Positions 7,072 through 12,466 of a stretch of DNA of 12,466 nt are shown here, one piece after another. The notes beneath the pieces are model-generated. The model was given only the letters and a program-made list of their open reading frames with translations, searched no databases and was not told the DNA's origin. Origin of the DNA: DAOTXN01 sp034435435 (GTDB lineage: Bacteria > Chloroflexota > Anaerolineae > S140-20); NCBI GenBank assembly GCA_034435435.1, contig DAOTXN010000106.1:1-12466 (forward strand). The letters are read 5' to 3'. Each line of letters begins with the position of its first letter. Within the stretch, counting starts at the first letter, position 1. A program made the position numbers and the translations under genes.

Positions 7072-7089
7072 GTTCTGCACTGGGACGAA

Positions 7090-9951
7090 ATGGCGACTAC
7101 CTTTTCTTATCTCCCCCCCCACCTCACCCCCGAACAACGCGCCGCCATCCTCCACACCGCCGCCCCGCTGCTCATCATCGCCGGCCCCGGCTCCGGCAAG
7201 ACCGAAGTCCTCACCTGGCGCGTGGCGCACCTGGTGCGCTCCGGACAGATCGCGCCGGAGCACCTGCTGGTCACCACCTTCACCAACAAGGCCGCGCTGG
7301 AGCTAAAAGATCGTATCCAGCTTAAACTGCCCGACGTGGCGGTAGAAACGATGCAGGTGGGCACGCTGCACGCCTTCTGCGCCGACCTGCTGCGCCAGTA
7401 CCCCTCCCGCAGCCCGTTGCCGCACGGCTTTCACATCCTCGACGAGCACGGCCAACTGCTCTACGTCTACACCCGGCGCAAGGCGTTGGGCTTGAGCGAG
7501 CGAGTCAAGGGCCGTCCGCACGATTTCTTTTCCAACGTGCTGCGTTTGTTCAACCTGGCCACCGAGGAACTGGTCGAGCCGGAGCAGTTGGGCGAATGGT
7601 GCGAATGCCAGCGAGTTGAAGCGGAAGCCTACGCCGCTGAGATGGCAGAGGGCCGTAGCAAGACCAAGGCCCAGCAAGCTGCCGGTGAGGTCGAGCGCTG
7701 GTGCGAGGAAAAGGTCGTCGTCACCGCTTACCGCCAGTACGTGGACCTGCTGCGCCGGGAGGGCCTGGCCGATTTTGCCTTCCTCCAGCGCCACGCCTAC
7801 GATCTGCTGACCGCCCATCCCGACGTCGTCGCCGGGCTGCGCCAGCGCTACCGCGCCATCCTGGTAGACGAGTATCAGGACACCAACGCCGTCCAGGAGC
7901 GTCTGCTGCAATTGTTGGCCGACGACGGCGCTAACCTGACCGTGGTCGGCGACGACGACCAGTCCATCTATCGCTTTCGGGGCGCGACGGTGCGCAACCT
8001 GCTCGACTTTCCCAAACGCTACCCCGGCGCGCGTGTGATTCGCCTGACGCAGAACTTTCGCAGCCGCGAGCCGATCGTGAAGCATTCGCTGGAGGTCATC
8101 GTGCACAACCCGGCCCGCTTTGAAAAAGAGCTGTTCACCCAACGCGGCCCCGGCAGCGACGTGTTGCTGGTCTACCGGCGCTCGGTGGGCGAGGAAGCCA
8201 CCGCGCTGGCCGAGCTGCTGCGTCGCCTGCACGCCGCCGGGCAGGTGCGGCGGTGGAGCGACGTGGTGCTGCTGCTGCGCAGCGTGCGCTCCTACGCCGC
8301 CCCCTACGCCGATGCGCTGCGTTTGGCCGGCATCCCGGTCGTCGTGGTGGGCGACGCCACCCTGTTCGAGCGCGACGACGTGCAGCAATGGGTCAACCTG
8401 TTCACCTTTCTCGGCGCCACCAAATCCTGGGGCGACGTGCACGTCCGCCAGCCCATCCTGGAGCTGGACGAGGCGAGCGTTGCGGCGCTGAAGGCTTTTT
8501 CCGGCTATTTGCTGGACGCGGACGACGACGCCGGGCTGGGAGAGGTCGGCGTCGTATCGTCGGTTGACCGGCGCAAGCTGCTGCGCCTGCTGGCGCTCAA
8601 GCGGCGCGTGCAAGCCAAAGAGCACACCAGTTTGTTGGAAGTCTTTTACAACCTGCTGGCCATCACCGGCTACGCCGCGCGCTGCGAGCGAAGCGGGCAA
8701 CTCGAGGCCCTGTTTAACCTGGGTGTGTTCAGCCGGCTCATCGCGGCCTTTGACGCACACGCCGGGACGCGCACCCTGTACCCGTTCCAGGACTACCTCA
8801 AGCTGATGCGCGAGGGCGGCGTGGACCCCACCATCGTCGAACCGGAGGACGCCGTGCGGGTAATGACCATTCATCAGGCCAAAGGCCTGGAGTTCCCGGT
8901 GGTGGCGCTCGGGTCGGTGATGGATGGGCGGCTGCCCTCCACGCGCCGGCGCGATCCTTACGAGGTACCCCACGATCTGCGCGCCAGCGGCCCGCCCGAG
9001 GTGCCCGATCCGCACCTGGTGGACGAGCGCAAGCTGTTCTACGTCGCCGCGACGCGCGCCCGTGAGTTGCTGATCCTGGGCACGGCCGACGTGGTGAACA
9101 AGCGCGGCGGTGGTCCCAGCCCATTCCTGCACGAGATGCTGGGCGAGGATTTGCACGCCGTGGCCGACCTGAGCCAGAGGCGGGTGGAGGAAAAGATCGA
9201 GAGCCGGCCGCACGCCCCCTCCGGTCCCCGCGAGCGGGTCAGCTTTTCGCAACTGGCTTACCTGTTGCAGTGCCCGGTGCGCTTCAAGCTCGCCGTGGTC
9301 TACGGCCTGGAGCTCCCGCGCCCCGACCCGGTGGATTTTGGCGCCAACGTGCACCGGGCGCTGCTGGCCATTCACGAGCGGGCCAGAACCGGAGAGATTC
9401 CTGCTCCTGACGAAGTGGAGACCATCGTTGAGACGACATGGGCGCCCGCGCCGCAAGCCGACCCGGCTCAAGACCGCGCCGCTCGCCAGGCCGCCGTCCG
9501 CCAGTTGCAGCGCTACGTCTCCGGCCACCGCGCAGCGTTGGCGCGCGTGGCGCAGGCCGAGCTGGGCTTTGCGCTGGGGCTGGAGCGCCACGTGCTGGTG
9601 GGCAAGGTGGACCTGCTGCGCCGCGCGGACGGCGGCTACGAGTTGGTGGATTTCAAAGCCGGCCGGTCGGCTCCTGCGGCGCTGGAACAGGTGGACGTAC
9701 AGCTCGACCTGTACGCCCTGGGACTGGAGACGGGGCTGGGGATGCCCCTCGTGCGGCGCAGCGTGCACTTTTTGGAGGACGAACAGGTCCATACGTGGGA
9801 GTGGTCGCCGGAGCGGGCGCGGTCGGCCAGGGAACGCCTGGAGGCGCTGCTGGAACAAATCACGCGTCAGGCCTTTCCGCCCCGTCCGGCCTATTGCCCG
9901 CGCTGTGACGAGTTCCGCGCTATCTGTGCCTACGCGGAGGAGCAGCTATGA
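7090..9951 (+). CDS. UvrD/PcrA-type helicase with C-terminal Fe-S RecB/AddB-like nuclease
   Basis: Superfamily 1A 3'-5' DNA helicase joined to a nuclease, 953 residues. Helicase motifs are complete: Q motif LTPEQRAAI (12-20), Walker A AGPGSGKT (31-38, Lys37), Ia TTFTNKAALE, Ib VGTLHAFC, II LVDEYQDTN (Asp260, Glu261), III VVGDDDQSIYRFRG, IV LTQNFRS, V VMTIHQAKGLEFP (591-603) and VI LFYVAATRARE (Arg656). From about 720 comes a PD-(D/E)XK domain: GKVDLL (Asp841), VDFKAG (Asp854, Lys856), and QLDLYALGLE. Cys728, Cys936, Cys939 and Cys946 match the 4Fe-4S clamp of AddB and Cas4 nucleases. All catalytic residues are present, so it should unwind and degrade DNA ends, in repair or in defence. The start follows the previous stop by 18 bases with only a weak GGGACGA ribosome site. 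Its stop overlaps the next start (ATGA), so those two are translationally coupled. It resembles a one-chain AddAB; its biological role is not shown. Confidence 0.93.
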   Translation: MATTFSYLPPHLTPEQRAAILHTAAPLLIIAGPGSGKTEVLTWRVAHLVRSGQIAPEHLLVTTFTNKAALELKDRIQLKLPDVAVETMQVGTLHAFCADLLRQYPSRSPLPHGFHILDEHGQLLYVYTRRKALGLSERVKGRPHDFFSNVLRLFNLATEELVEPEQLGEWCECQRVEAEAYAAEMAEGRSKTKAQQAAGEVERWCEEKVVVTAYRQYVDLLRREGLADFAFLQRHAYDLLTAHPDVVAGLRQRYRAILVDEYQDTNAVQERLLQLLADDGANLTVVGDDDQSIYRFRGATVRNLLDFPKRYPGARVIRLTQNFRSREPIVKHSLEVIVHNPARFEKELFTQRGPGSDVLLVYRRSVGEEATALAELLRRLHAAGQVRRWSDVVLLLRSVRSYAAPYADALRLAGIPVVVVGDATLFERDDVQQWVNLFTFLGATKSWGDVHVRQPILELDEASVAALKAFSGYLLDADDDAGLGEVGVVSSVDRRKLLRLLALKRRVQAKEHTSLLEVFYNLLAITGYAARCERSGQLEALFNLGVFSRLIAAFDAHAGTRTLYPFQDYLKLMREGGVDPTIVEPEDAVRVMTIHQAKGLEFPVVALGSVMDGRLPSTRRRDPYEVPHDLRASGPPEVPDPHLVDERKLFYVAATRARELLILGTADVVNKRGGGPSPFLHEMLGEDLHAVADLSQRRVEEKIESRPHAPSGPRERVSFSQLAYLLQCPVRFKLAVVYGLELPRPDPVDFGANVHRALLAIHERARTGEIPAPDEVETIVETTWAPAPQADPAQDRAARQAAVRQLQRYVSGHRAALARVAQAELGFALGLERHVLVGKVDLLRRADGGYELVDFKAGRSAPAALEQVDVQLDLYALGLETGLGMPLVRRSVHFLEDEQVHTWEWSPERARSARERLEALLEQITRQAFPPRPAYCPRCDEFRAICAYAEEQL

Positions 9952-10373
9952 GAGCGTTCGACGAGTTCCTACGCCAGGAGATCGCCGCCTATGAAGGACG
10001 ACATGATGACCTGATCTACCTGGCTCCCGACTTTTACTGCCTCTTGACGCGCCTGCTGGACGACCCGGCCTTGCCGCCCCGCCTGCGCCCGCTGATCTCC
10101 TGCGCCATCGCCTACTTTATCCTGCCCGCCGACGTCATCGCGGAAGAGCTGCACGGCCCCTACGGATACGTAGACGACATCTGGTTGTGCGCTTACGTGG
10201 CCGACGCCGTGCGCCGACAACTGGGCGACGAAACGATTCTGGTGGAGAACTGGGAGGGCGAAGCGCCGCTCATCCCGCTGATCCGCGAAGTGCTCGCCAA
10301 AGAGCGCGACTTGATCGGCGCCGAGCGGGACAGTATTCTCTGGTACACCGGCTGCGCGCAACTGATCGAGTAG
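9948..10373 (+). CDS. DUF1232 (YkvA-like) domain protein
   Basis: A 141-residue protein with the DUF1232 signature: AIAYFILPADVIAEE (residues 54-68) followed by YGYVDD (72-77), matching the family pattern Y-x-x-x-P-x-D-x-I-P ... G-Y-x-D-D. In the family this segment is a hydrophobic helical hairpin often linked to membranes; here it is short and flanked by charged helices, so a soluble or peripheral protein is likely. Biochemical function is unknown for the family. The ATG overlaps the helicase stop by four bases (ATGA), implying coupled translation and perhaps a partner role for the helicase-nuclease. G+C and codon use match the helicase, not the dual-nuclease gene upstream. The end of the protein (WYTGCAQLIE) has no recognised motif. 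Confidence 0.82.
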   Translation: MRAFDEFLRQEIAAYEGRHDDLIYLAPDFYCLLTRLLDDPALPPRLRPLISCAIAYFILPADVIAEELHGPYGYVDDIWLCAYVADAVRRQLGDETILVENWEGEAPLIPLIREVLAKERDLIGAERDSILWYTGCAQLIE

Positions 10374-10442
10374 AAGGTATAGCCAAGCGCCATCTCCTTC
10401 CGAAGGATCGTTCTCTCGCTTGTTTTGGGGAGGCACAAAGAA
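10374..10442 (+). promoter_or_regulatory. Spacer and ribosome binding site of the aldo/keto reductase
   Basis: The 69-base gap holds an odd palindrome (TCCTTC-C-GAAGGA) but no clear terminator or promoter. GGGGAGG at 10427-10433 sits nine bases before ATG 10443 and decides that start over the in-frame TTG at 10425. Confidence 0.55.
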
Positions 10443-11435
10443 ATGAGCTACCTGGCAGCGGATTCTCGTTACAGCGCTATGCGTTACAACCGCTGTGGGT
10501 GCAGCGGCCTGCTGCTCCCGGCGATCTCGCTCGGGCTGTGGCACAACTTTGGCGGGGTGGATATCTTTGAAAACGGCCGGGCGATGATCCTGCGGGCTTT
10601 CGACCTGGGCATCACGCACTTTGACCTGGCGAACAACTATGGCCCGCCGCCCGGCTCGGCGGAAGAAACCTTTGGCCGGGTTCTCCGACAAGACCTGAAA
10701 CCCTGTCGCGACGAGCTGGTCATCTCTTCCAAAGCCGGTTACCTGATGTGGCCCGGACCGTATGGCGAATGGGGTTCGCGCAAGTACCTGATCGCCAGCC
10801 TGGATCAGAGCTTGAAGCGCCTGGGACTGGAGTACGTGGACATCTTTTACCACCATCGCCCCGACCCCGAGACGCCGCTGGAAGAGACGATGGGCGCCCT
10901 CGATTTCATCGTGCGCAGTGGGCGGGCGCTGTACGCGGGGCTGTCCAACTACCCACCCGAGCAGACGCAACAGGCTGCCCGTCTTTTGCGCTCGCTTGGC
11001 ACACCCTGCCTCATCCACCAGCCCTCGTACAGCATGTTCAACCGCTGGATCGAAGCGGGCCTGCTCGAGGTGCTGGCGCAGGAAGGGATCGGCTGCATCG
11101 TGTTCTCACCCCTGGCGCAGGGTTTGCTGACCGACAAGTATCTGGGCGGCATCCCAGAGGGCTCCCGCGCGGCCAAGCCACATGGCTTTCTCAGGCCGGA
11201 GCAGATCACCGCTGAACAACTGGCGCAGGTGGTCCGGCTGAACGAGTTGGCTCAAGCGCGCGGCCAAACCCTGGCGCAGATGGCGCTGGCGTGGGTGTTG
11301 CGCCACGCGACGGTCACGTCGGCGCTGGTCGGCGCCAGCCGGGTAGTGCAAATCGAAGATGCCGTGGGGGCGTTGAACAAGCTGGCCTTCACCACCGAGG
11401 AACTGGCGACGATTGAGGCCATTCTGAAGGGTTGA
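10443..11435 (+). CDS. Aldo/keto reductase, YghZ/glyceraldehyde 3-phosphate reductase-like
   Basis: NAD(P)H-dependent carbonyl reductase with the TIM-barrel AKR fold, 330 residues, close to the usual length. The catalytic tetrad is visible: Asp61 and Tyr66 in FDLANNYG, Lys97 in ISSKAGY, and His138 in DIFYHHRPDPETPLEET. Cofactor-loop features near the end include SALVGASRVVQIEDAV. The GPGS-like start of the NNYGPPPGSAEETFG segment and the HRPD(x)ETPLEETM stretch are typical of the YghZ/AKR14 group, which reduces L-glyceraldehyde 3-phosphate and methylglyoxal. Substrate here is unproven. It lies 69 bases after the DUF1232 gene on the same strand and could be read through from it, but nothing ties it to the helicase functionally. 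It looks like ordinary metabolism or detoxification at the edge of the mobile region. Confidence 0.92.
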   Translation: MSYLAADSRYSAMRYNRCGCSGLLLPAISLGLWHNFGGVDIFENGRAMILRAFDLGITHFDLANNYGPPPGSAEETFGRVLRQDLKPCRDELVISSKAGYLMWPGPYGEWGSRKYLIASLDQSLKRLGLEYVDIFYHHRPDPETPLEETMGALDFIVRSGRALYAGLSNYPPEQTQQAARLLRSLGTPCLIHQPSYSMFNRWIEAGLLEVLAQEGIGCIVFSPLAQGLLTDKYLGGIPEGSRAAKPHGFLRPEQITAEQLAQVVRLNELAQARGQTLAQMALAWVLRHATVTSALVGASRVVQIEDAVGALNKLAFTTEELATIEAILKG

Positions 11436-11479
11436 CAGAGACTCGTTATAGCTCGTCAGCCAGTTGGGTTTCTATAAAA

Positions 11480-11513
11480 CAAGGCAGGGAGAAGCAAGCC
11501 TCTCCCTGCCTTG
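11480..11513. terminator. Bidirectional hairpin terminator between convergent genes
   Basis: A perfect 13-bp stem (CAAGGCAGGGAGA / TCTCCCTGCCTTG) with an 8-base loop lies 45 bases after the reductase stop and 14 bases after the stop of the minus-strand exon remnant. In the minus direction it is followed by TTTTAT, a fair intrinsic terminator; in the plus direction the tail (AATGTGTG) is weak. Its place between convergent genes supports termination both ways. Confidence 0.7.
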
Positions 11514-11527
11514 AATGTGTGTTGTCG

Positions 11528-11815
11528 TTACATCCCGAACATCGCCAGTTGGTTGTCCGGCGCTTCGATTTTGCACCGGCGTCCATTGCCGTTGCCGCGA
11601 CCCGGTCGCACCCCTAGTCGGCGGGCCAGCTCGAACATCGTCAAGATGGGCGGGCTGACCTTGACCATACTGCCAACCGCCGCGTCGCTGCTCGGGCTGT
11701 CGTCGGCAAACAGCGTTTGCAGGTCGGGCAGGGCCGCGCCGGCCAGCACCTCGCGGGCCAGCTCGGTGAGAAAGTCGCCGCTGTCTTCAGGAACGATGGC
11801 GCCGCCAACCTGTCG
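11528..11815 (-). pseudogene. 3' exon of an unrecognised gene interrupted by a group II intron
   Basis: A minus-strand frame of 95 codons ending TAA at 11528-11530. It has codon use typical of the G+C-rich genes here and no good start codon upstream before a TAG at about 11838-11840. The readable protein begins about RQVGGAIVPEDSGDFL, has a helix-like stretch (LTELAREVLAG), an acidic segment (FADDSPSSD), and ends CKIEAPDNQLAMFGM. I do not recognise the family. The frame begins exactly at a codon boundary at the predicted intron 3' splice site (11815/11816), so this is probably the last exon of a gene into which the intron inserted on the sense strand. The 5' exon is not in the window. An alternative is a short independent ORF starting at GTG 11749, which has no clear ribosome site. 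Confidence 0.55.
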
Positions 11816-11819
11816 GTAA

Positions 11820-11866
11820 GGACAAGGCGCACCTCCCTACCTCACGATAGGTGTGTTTCCTCATCC
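11820..11866 (-). ncRNA. Group II intron domain VI (probable)
   Basis: The minus-strand GGATGAGG (11866-11859) pairs with CCTTGTCC (11827-11820), 8 bp with two G-U wobbles. An inner CCTATC-GTGA-GGTAGG hairpin caps it. It follows domain V by an 8-base linker and precedes TTAC, the likely 3' intron end. No clear bulged adenosine is seen on the 3' side, so the fold is tentative. Confidence 0.45.
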
Positions 11867-11874
11867 TCCCTCTC

Positions 11875-11908
11875 AAACTGGACGTGAGAGTTTCCCCTCA
11901 TCCAGCTT
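11875..11908 (-). ncRNA. Group II intron domain V
   Basis: Exactly 34 bases, the canonical size. The lower stem AAGCTGGA pairs with TCCAGTTT and holds the catalytic AGC triad paired with GUU. A two-base CG bulge is followed by the upper stem TGAGGG / CTCTCA capped by a GAAA tetraloop. All key elements of the ribozyme active-site hairpin are intact. It lies 13 bases after the stop of the HNH tail, as expected for an intron-encoded protein in domain IV. Confidence 0.85.
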
Positions 11909-11921
11909 TCCCCTGAACCTT

Positions 11922-12090
11922 TCATCCCGGTTGGTTTCTGCCATAGCTTTCCGTCTGAATGTGGCAACGATGACACAGCGTCTCCAGATTGTCTGTGTCA
12001 GCCCCACCACCATCCTTGCGAGCGATGATGTGATGCACATAGTAAGGCGGCGATGTATTGCCACACCGTACACAGCGAAAGTTGTCCCGT
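11922..12090 (-). pseudogene. HNH endonuclease tail of a group II intron-encoded protein (5' truncated)
   Basis: The last 55-56 residues of a protein, ending YGRNQPG and TGA at 11924-11922. It shows a full HNH/zinc motif: RDNFRCVRCG (first CxxC), YYVHHI with the His pair, GGGADTDNLETLC (Asn of HNH), and HRCH (second CxxC). With domain V directly downstream this is the endonuclease domain of a reverse transcriptase-maturase (RT-X-En type). The frame stays open on the minus strand to 12392, but those extra residues are the antisense of an IS3 transposase. The real coding stops at the IS end, position 12090/12091, so the gene is broken. The HNH alone could also be from another homing nuclease, but the intron RNA next to it makes this unlikely. 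Confidence 0.75.
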
Positions 12091-12161
12091 TGTAGTGAAC
12101 CCCTAAAATTGGACAGGTGCGTTAGTTCAAGTAGAATGAGTCCAAGAAAGGGGAAACCAAG

Positions 12162-12368
12162 ATGTCCAAGTGACGCGAGTTCAAACCCGAGTTCAAGGCT
12201 CGGCTCGTACTGGAAGAGTTGAGCGGAGCCAAGAGCAAAGTCGAGATTTGTCGGGAGCACCAACTGCACCCGCAAGTCTTCACCCGCTGGAAGGCCGAGT
12301 TGCTGGAGCGAGCGTCCGAGATTTTCGCTACGCAGCCGAGTCGCGGCGATGAGCAGGAACGGACCTGA
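12162..12368 (+). pseudogene. IS3-family orfA (HTH transposase subunit), nonsense mutated
   Basis: Reads MSK-stop-REFKPEFKARLVLEELSG, then KVEICREHQLHPQVFTRWKAE, the helix-turn-helix DNA-binding part of IS3 orfA (transposase_8/HTH_Tnp_1 type). Codon 4 is TGA (12171-12173); the family usually has Arg there, so a single CGA-to-TGA change explains it. A ribosome site AAAGGGG sits upstream. The reading ends at TGA 12366-12368, at about 68 codons instead of about 100; the leucine-zipper part is lost. Confidence 0.75.
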
Positions 12369-12466
12369 GCAGGTGTGGGTGTGTGACATCACTTATGTCC
12401 ACCTGCAGCACGAGTTTGTCTACCTGGCGCTGATGATGGACGTGTTCACCCGCTGCATTCGCGGCT
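12364..12466 (+). pseudogene. IS3-family orfB DDE transposase fragment (partial at window end)
   Basis: In another frame from orfA, PEQVWVCDITYVHL and FVYLALMMDVFTRCIRG match the start of the rve/DDE integrase core of IS3 transposases; the Asp in CDITY is the first catalytic acid and the Asp in MMDVFTR is the usual conserved one. The N-terminal HTH_21 part (about 100 residues) is missing, so an internal deletion joined orfA to mid-orfB. The rest lies outside the window. Confidence 0.75.

Larger units (their letters stand above)
11816..12090 (-). mobile_element. 3' end of a group II intron, truncated by an IS insertion
   Basis: In the minus-strand sense this holds, in order, the HNH tail of an intron-encoded protein, domain V and domain VI, the standard order after intron domain IV. 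The intron probably ends at TTAC (11819-11816), fitting the usual AY 3' end; the exact splice site and the bulged branch-point A are not certain. Everything 5' of about position 12090 (the rest of the reverse transcriptase and domains I-III) is replaced by an IS3-family element, so the intron cannot move or splice as it stands here unless the rest lies beyond the IS. Confidence 0.7.
12091..12466 (+). mobile_element. IS3-family insertion sequence, defective, left end
   Basis: The left end begins TGTAGTGAACCCCT followed by TTGGACA, the style of IS3-family terminal repeats, exactly where the HNH reading stops. An IS3 orfA with ribosome site AAAGGGG follows, then an orfB fragment, running off the window. 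Most of the 3' part of orfA and the 5' part of orfB is missing, and orfA has an early stop codon, so the copy is dead. Confidence 0.75.

Noticed and set aside
7303..9858. An 851-codon open frame on the minus strand
   Set aside because: It is the antisense of the helicase gene, kept open by G+C-rich codons; it has no recognisable domain, while the plus strand shows all helicase motifs.
9969..11018. A 349-codon open frame on the minus strand
   Set aside because: It overlaps the DUF1232 and aldo/keto reductase genes in antisense and shows no family motif.
11922..12392. A 156-residue minus-strand protein as one HNH gene
   Set aside because: Only the last 55-56 residues are HNH; the rest is the reverse complement of IS3 orfA, so the join is an artefact of IS insertion.
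1..12466. CRISPR arrays, tRNA or rRNA genes
   Set aside because: No regularly spaced repeat series, cloverleaf or conserved rRNA stretch was seen on either strand by eye.

Overview
The window looks like bacterial chromosomal DNA from a G+C-rich organism. HTH-NB-ARC regulators, single-chain UvrD/PD-(D/E)XK helicases and recombinase or intron debris of this kind would fit Chloroflexota (Anaerolineae-like), but that is a guess from gene style. No rRNA or tRNA gene and no CRISPR array was seen.

Left part (1-4485). A large serine recombinase runs leftward (198-2543). Upstream of it, in the same direction, is a tiny charged protein (2687-2872) whose Shine-Dalgarno sequence sits inside a hairpin. 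An intergenic region with a promoter and three TTTGACA repeats lies between the tiny gene and a rightward HTH-NB-ARC (STAND) regulator. The regulator is frameshifted near its end, within its winged-helix domain.

Centre (4486-10373). A clearly more A+T-rich gene encodes an unusual protein: an N-terminal Mrr-like restriction-endonuclease fold, a probable winged-helix middle, a PIN-type ribonuclease domain and a basic tail. It has its own promoter. Eighteen bases after it begins a G+C-rich UvrD-type helicase fused to a RecB/AddB-type Fe-S nuclease, and that gene overlaps a DUF1232 gene by four bases (ATGA). The three could be co-transcribed. The difference in base composition suggests that the dual-nuclease gene was inserted upstream of an older helicase/DUF1232 pair. 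The dual nuclease, beside a STAND regulator and a recombinase, is the best candidate here for an undescribed (defence-like) system.

Right part (10374-12466). An ordinary aldo/keto reductase is followed by a strong bidirectional hairpin terminator. Beyond it lies nested mobile-element debris on the minus strand: the 3' exon of an unrecognised gene, then the 3' end of a group II intron (domain VI, a textbook domain V, and the HNH tail of its encoded protein). This is cut by an insertion of an IS3-family element, which is itself dead (nonsense codon, internal deletion, frameshift) and runs off the window.
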